NCBI RefSeq assembly: GCF_000236785.1
Contig: NZ_AGUF01000102.1
Location: forward strand, 1-54,431
DNA from: Achromobacter arsenitoxydans SY8
GTDB lineage: Bacteria; Pseudomonadota; Gammaproteobacteria; Burkholderiales; Burkholderiaceae_B
Reading direction: 5' to 3'
DNA: 54,431 nucleotides
Numbering within the stretch: the first letter of the stretch is position 1; every line of letters starts with the position of its first letter. Below the pieces are notes generated by a model. The model was given only the letters and a program-made list of their open reading frames with translations. It was not told the origin of the DNA and made no database searches. A program made the position numbers and the translations under genes. Shown here one piece after another: positions 52,489 to 54,431 of the stretch.

Positions 52489-53424
52489 ATGGACTGGACC
52501 CACCGCTTGCGGCTGCGCAATCTGAAGATGTTGCTCAGCCTGGCCCAGACCCGCAATATCAGCCATTCAGCCGCGATGCTCAATACGACGCAGCCGGGCC
52601 TGTCGAAATGGCTGAAGGATCTGGAAGACGATATCGGACTGCCGCTGTTCGAGCGCCATGCGCGGGGTCTGCGCCCGACGCCGCATGGCGATGTGCTGAT
52701 CGCGCACGCCCAGCGGGTGGAATCGCAACTGGACCGCGCCAGCGCGGACATGGCGGCGCTGCGCGAGGGCGGCGGCGGCCGGGTGGTGATCGGCGCGTCG
52801 GGCGCGTCGGCATCCGACACGGTGCCGCTGGCGGTGATGAAGCTGCTGGAGCGCATGCCGCAGGCGCGGGTGAAGCTGGTGGAAGGCACCACGGACCGGC
52901 TGCTGGCGCAGTTGGCGCAAGGCGAGCTGGATATCGTGGTGGGGCGTTCCGCGCCGGAGCATCATGATCCGGCGATCCGCTTCGAGGCCCTGTACCTGGA
53001 GCCGATCCACCTGGTGGCGCGGCCCCGGCATCCGCTGTTCGCGGTAGAGCAGCCAAGCTGGCGGGACCTGTTGTCGTATCGCTGGATCCTGTGGCCCAAG
53101 GGCACGCCGATCCGCAACGCGGTGGACGCGGCGCTGGCCGCGGCCGGACAGGCGCCGCCGGCGGACCATATCGAGTCGAATTCGGTCACGGTCAATCTCA
53201 CGCTCATCAACAACAGCGACATGATCGGCGTGGCGTCGCACCGCGCGGCGCTGCGCTTTTCGCAGATGCGGGCGATGCGCATCATCCCGGTGCGGCTGTC
53301 GGGCTTCGGCTCCGTGGCGATGTACTGGCGCGAGGACGGCTTCCGGCCGGTGGCGGTGGAGGAGGCGATGGCGGCGTTGCGGGGGACGGTGGCGGAACAT
53401 GCGCCGGGAGCGGCGCGGTCGTGA
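52489..53424 (+). CDS. LysR family regulator of the gentisate cluster
   Basis: A 311-residue LysR protein. HTH: RLRNLKMLLSLAQTRNISHSAAMLNTTQPGLSKW region (8-41), followed by LFERHARGLRPTPHGDVLIAHA. The effector domain (VVIGASGASASDTVPLAVMK, ELDIVVGRSAPEHHDPAIRF) resembles the GbpR/PcaQ-like aromatic-acid sensing branch. Being divergent from gentisate dioxygenase with a dyad operator between, it probably responds to gentisate or 3-hydroxybenzoate. Its stop overlaps the next gene as GTGA. Confidence 0.92.
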   Translation: MDWTHRLRLRNLKMLLSLAQTRNISHSAAMLNTTQPGLSKWLKDLEDDIGLPLFERHARGLRPTPHGDVLIAHAQRVESQLDRASADMAALREGGGGRVVIGASGASASDTVPLAVMKLLERMPQARVKLVEGTTDRLLAQLAQGELDIVVGRSAPEHHDPAIRFEALYLEPIHLVARPRHPLFAVEQPSWRDLLSYRWILWPKGTPIRNAVDAALAAAGQAPPADHIESNSVTVNLTLINNSDMIGVASHRAALRFSQMRAMRIIPVRLSGFGSVAMYWREDGFRPVAVEEAMAALRGTVAEHAPGAARS

Positions 53425-53969
53425 CGCCCGGCCCGGCTTCGGGACTGAACGCCCTGATCGGTCAGTGCCGCAGGCTGGAGGCGGCGCTGGCGAGCGGGGA
53501 GGATGCCGTTTCGTCTGCGGCGATGCATCGTTTTGTTGCGCAGATGGACGCGGGGCGTACGCCGCCGGGGATGTGGTCGCCGCTGGCGCTGGCGGTGCTG
53601 GTGATGGCGGGCGGGCTGGGGGTCGGGATTGAGGTGCTGAGCCTGCTGCTGGGTGTTGCGGGTTCGGCAATGGCGGCGTTTGCGCTGGTGGTGGTGTGTG
53701 CGGGGACGGCGTTGGGGCTGGCGATTGGAGTTGTGCTGCTGATGGCTGGGCGGGCTGCAGGGCTGGTGTTGCTGAAGTGGTTGTCGATCGGCTTGGTGGT
53801 GGTGGGGGCGTTTGGGGTGATTGCCTGGACGCAGGGGGATGTGCGGGCCGTGGGGCCGGTGGTGGCGGTGGTGGGCGGGTTGGGGGCCTGGTTGGTGATG
53901 AATAGTTCGGGGTTTTATGTGTTTGTGGGGTACCGGGTGGCTTTGCGGTGGCTGGCTGGGCGGAGGTAG
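53421..53969 (+). CDS. Small integral membrane protein, function unknown
   Basis: A 182-residue protein starting with GTG inside the LysR stop (GTGA), chosen over the longer frame to 53091 that runs against the LysR gene. Residues 1-50 are soluble and helical (LIGQCRRLEAALASG). Then come about four hydrophobic segments: LALAVLVMAGGLGVGIEVLSLLL, AMAAFALVVVCAGTALGLAIGVVLLM, LKWLSIGLVVVGAFGVIAW and AVGPVVAVVGGLGAWLVM, in overlapping parts. The 3' half is very rich in G and T at third positions. I do not recognise it. Confidence 0.68.
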   Translation: MTPGPASGLNALIGQCRRLEAALASGEDAVSSAAMHRFVAQMDAGRTPPGMWSPLALAVLVMAGGLGVGIEVLSLLLGVAGSAMAAFALVVVCAGTALGLAIGVVLLMAGRAAGLVLLKWLSIGLVVVGAFGVIAWTQGDVRAVGPVVAVVGGLGAWLVMNSSGFYVFVGYRVALRWLAGRR

Positions 53970-54038
53970 GGTTTTTTACGTTGATGGTTTCTGGATTAGG
54001 GGGTGAGCGGGGGCGTGCTTTTGGCGCCTGCTTGGCGT

Positions 54039-54431
54039 GGCTGGATTGCTGGTTCTTGAGACGCCCGGCGCGTCGGCGGCCTGGGGCGCGCGGGGCTACG
54101 ATTGCGGTCCGGAGCGTTCGCTCCGGACTGCCCCTGCGTCAACCTCGTCCGCCTTCGGCTCCCTACGGTTTCCCTCGGGCGCATCTACACGCCCCGCGCA
54201 CCCCAGGCCGCCGCCACGCCGGGCTCCTGTGGTTTGAGCTTCACGGGGGCTAGGGCGGGCGGGGTTCTTTAGGTTCTTGCCAGCGCTGGGGTGGGGTTAG
54301 AGCGTCTTGCGGGGCCCGCCCCTGGCCTGCCGCGCGGGCGGCGGGCCAGGGACTTACGCGGGGTCTTGCGTCGAGGGGTGACGCTGCGCGTGTTGGCGGG
54401 GGGCTAATTGCGTGTCTGACACCCTCAGGCT
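54039..54431 (+). repeat. Dispersed structured repeat, copy C (cut by window end)
   Basis: This is close to copy A over most of its length. The outer inverted repeat is at 54063-54096 and 54191-54224, with the same three-base left-arm change as copy B. The invariant palindrome is at 54107-54128. The second stem is at 54318-54353, with one base change that restores a pair mismatched in copy A. GTGTCTGACACC is at 54412-54423, where the terminal hairpin would begin. It starts about 70 bp after the membrane-protein stop. No gene is supported in 53970-54431. Confidence 0.88.

Overview
The window is GC-rich, densely packed DNA from a betaproteobacterium. It has the make-up of Alcaligenaceae such as Achromobacter or Bordetella: many Bug/TctC receptors, several Liv-type ABC importers, numerous LysR regulators, and genes joined by ATGA or GTGA stop/start overlaps. 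The genus is inferred from gene content and was not tested by any search. No tRNA, rRNA, CRISPR array, insertion sequence or phage gene was seen.

Layout. 1-2.5 kb: a type VI secretion cargo cassette (small protein, DUF4123 adaptor, VasX-type effector cut by the window edge). 2.8-7.8 kb: a VOC protein, an alpha/beta hydrolase coupled to PEP carboxylase (ppc), and queC. 8.3-15 kb: MFS transporter, GNAT acetyltransferase, LysR and AraC regulators, ilvD and another LysR. 15-26.3 kb: a ten-gene minus-strand operon joining a complete Liv importer to an SDR dehydrogenase, a fused E1 alpha-beta 2-oxoacid/acyloin dehydrogenase, a VOC protein, E2 and E3. A divergent SDR and a GntR regulator follow (26.8-28.5 kb). 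28.5-34 kb: a SAF-domain oxidoreductase, a 5' nucleotidase, thpR, cheD with an unusual repeat tail, and ftsEX. 34.2-38.5 kb: the aapJQMP general amino-acid importer. 38.7-41 kb: a Bug receptor, a hypothetical protein and a glyoxalase-like protein. 41-52.3 kb: a minus-strand 3-hydroxybenzoate/gentisate catabolic cluster with its own Liv importer and Bug receptor, divergent from a LysR gene. 53.4-54 kb: a small membrane protein.

How the genes work together. The 41-52 kb cluster encodes a coherent route: 3-hydroxybenzoate to gentisate (FAD hydroxylase), ring opening (gentisate 1,2-dioxygenase), isomerisation (GST-type maleylpyruvate isomerase) and hydrolysis (FAH-family fumarylpyruvate hydrolase), with uptake supplied by linked transporters. 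The 15-26 kb operon has the same logic (import, oxidise, cleave oxidatively to an acyl-CoA), but its substrate is unknown.

The most unusual feature is a three-copy dispersed repeat of about 400-460 bp at 7797-8260, 39836-40269 and 54039-54431. Each copy contains a 34-bp inverted repeat, an invariant short palindrome, two further hairpins and, in the first copy, a terminal hairpin. Several stem positions differ between copies in a compensatory way, which points to a structure kept by selection. Both copies whose two flanks are visible lie between tail-to-tail genes. I do not recognise it as a named family.
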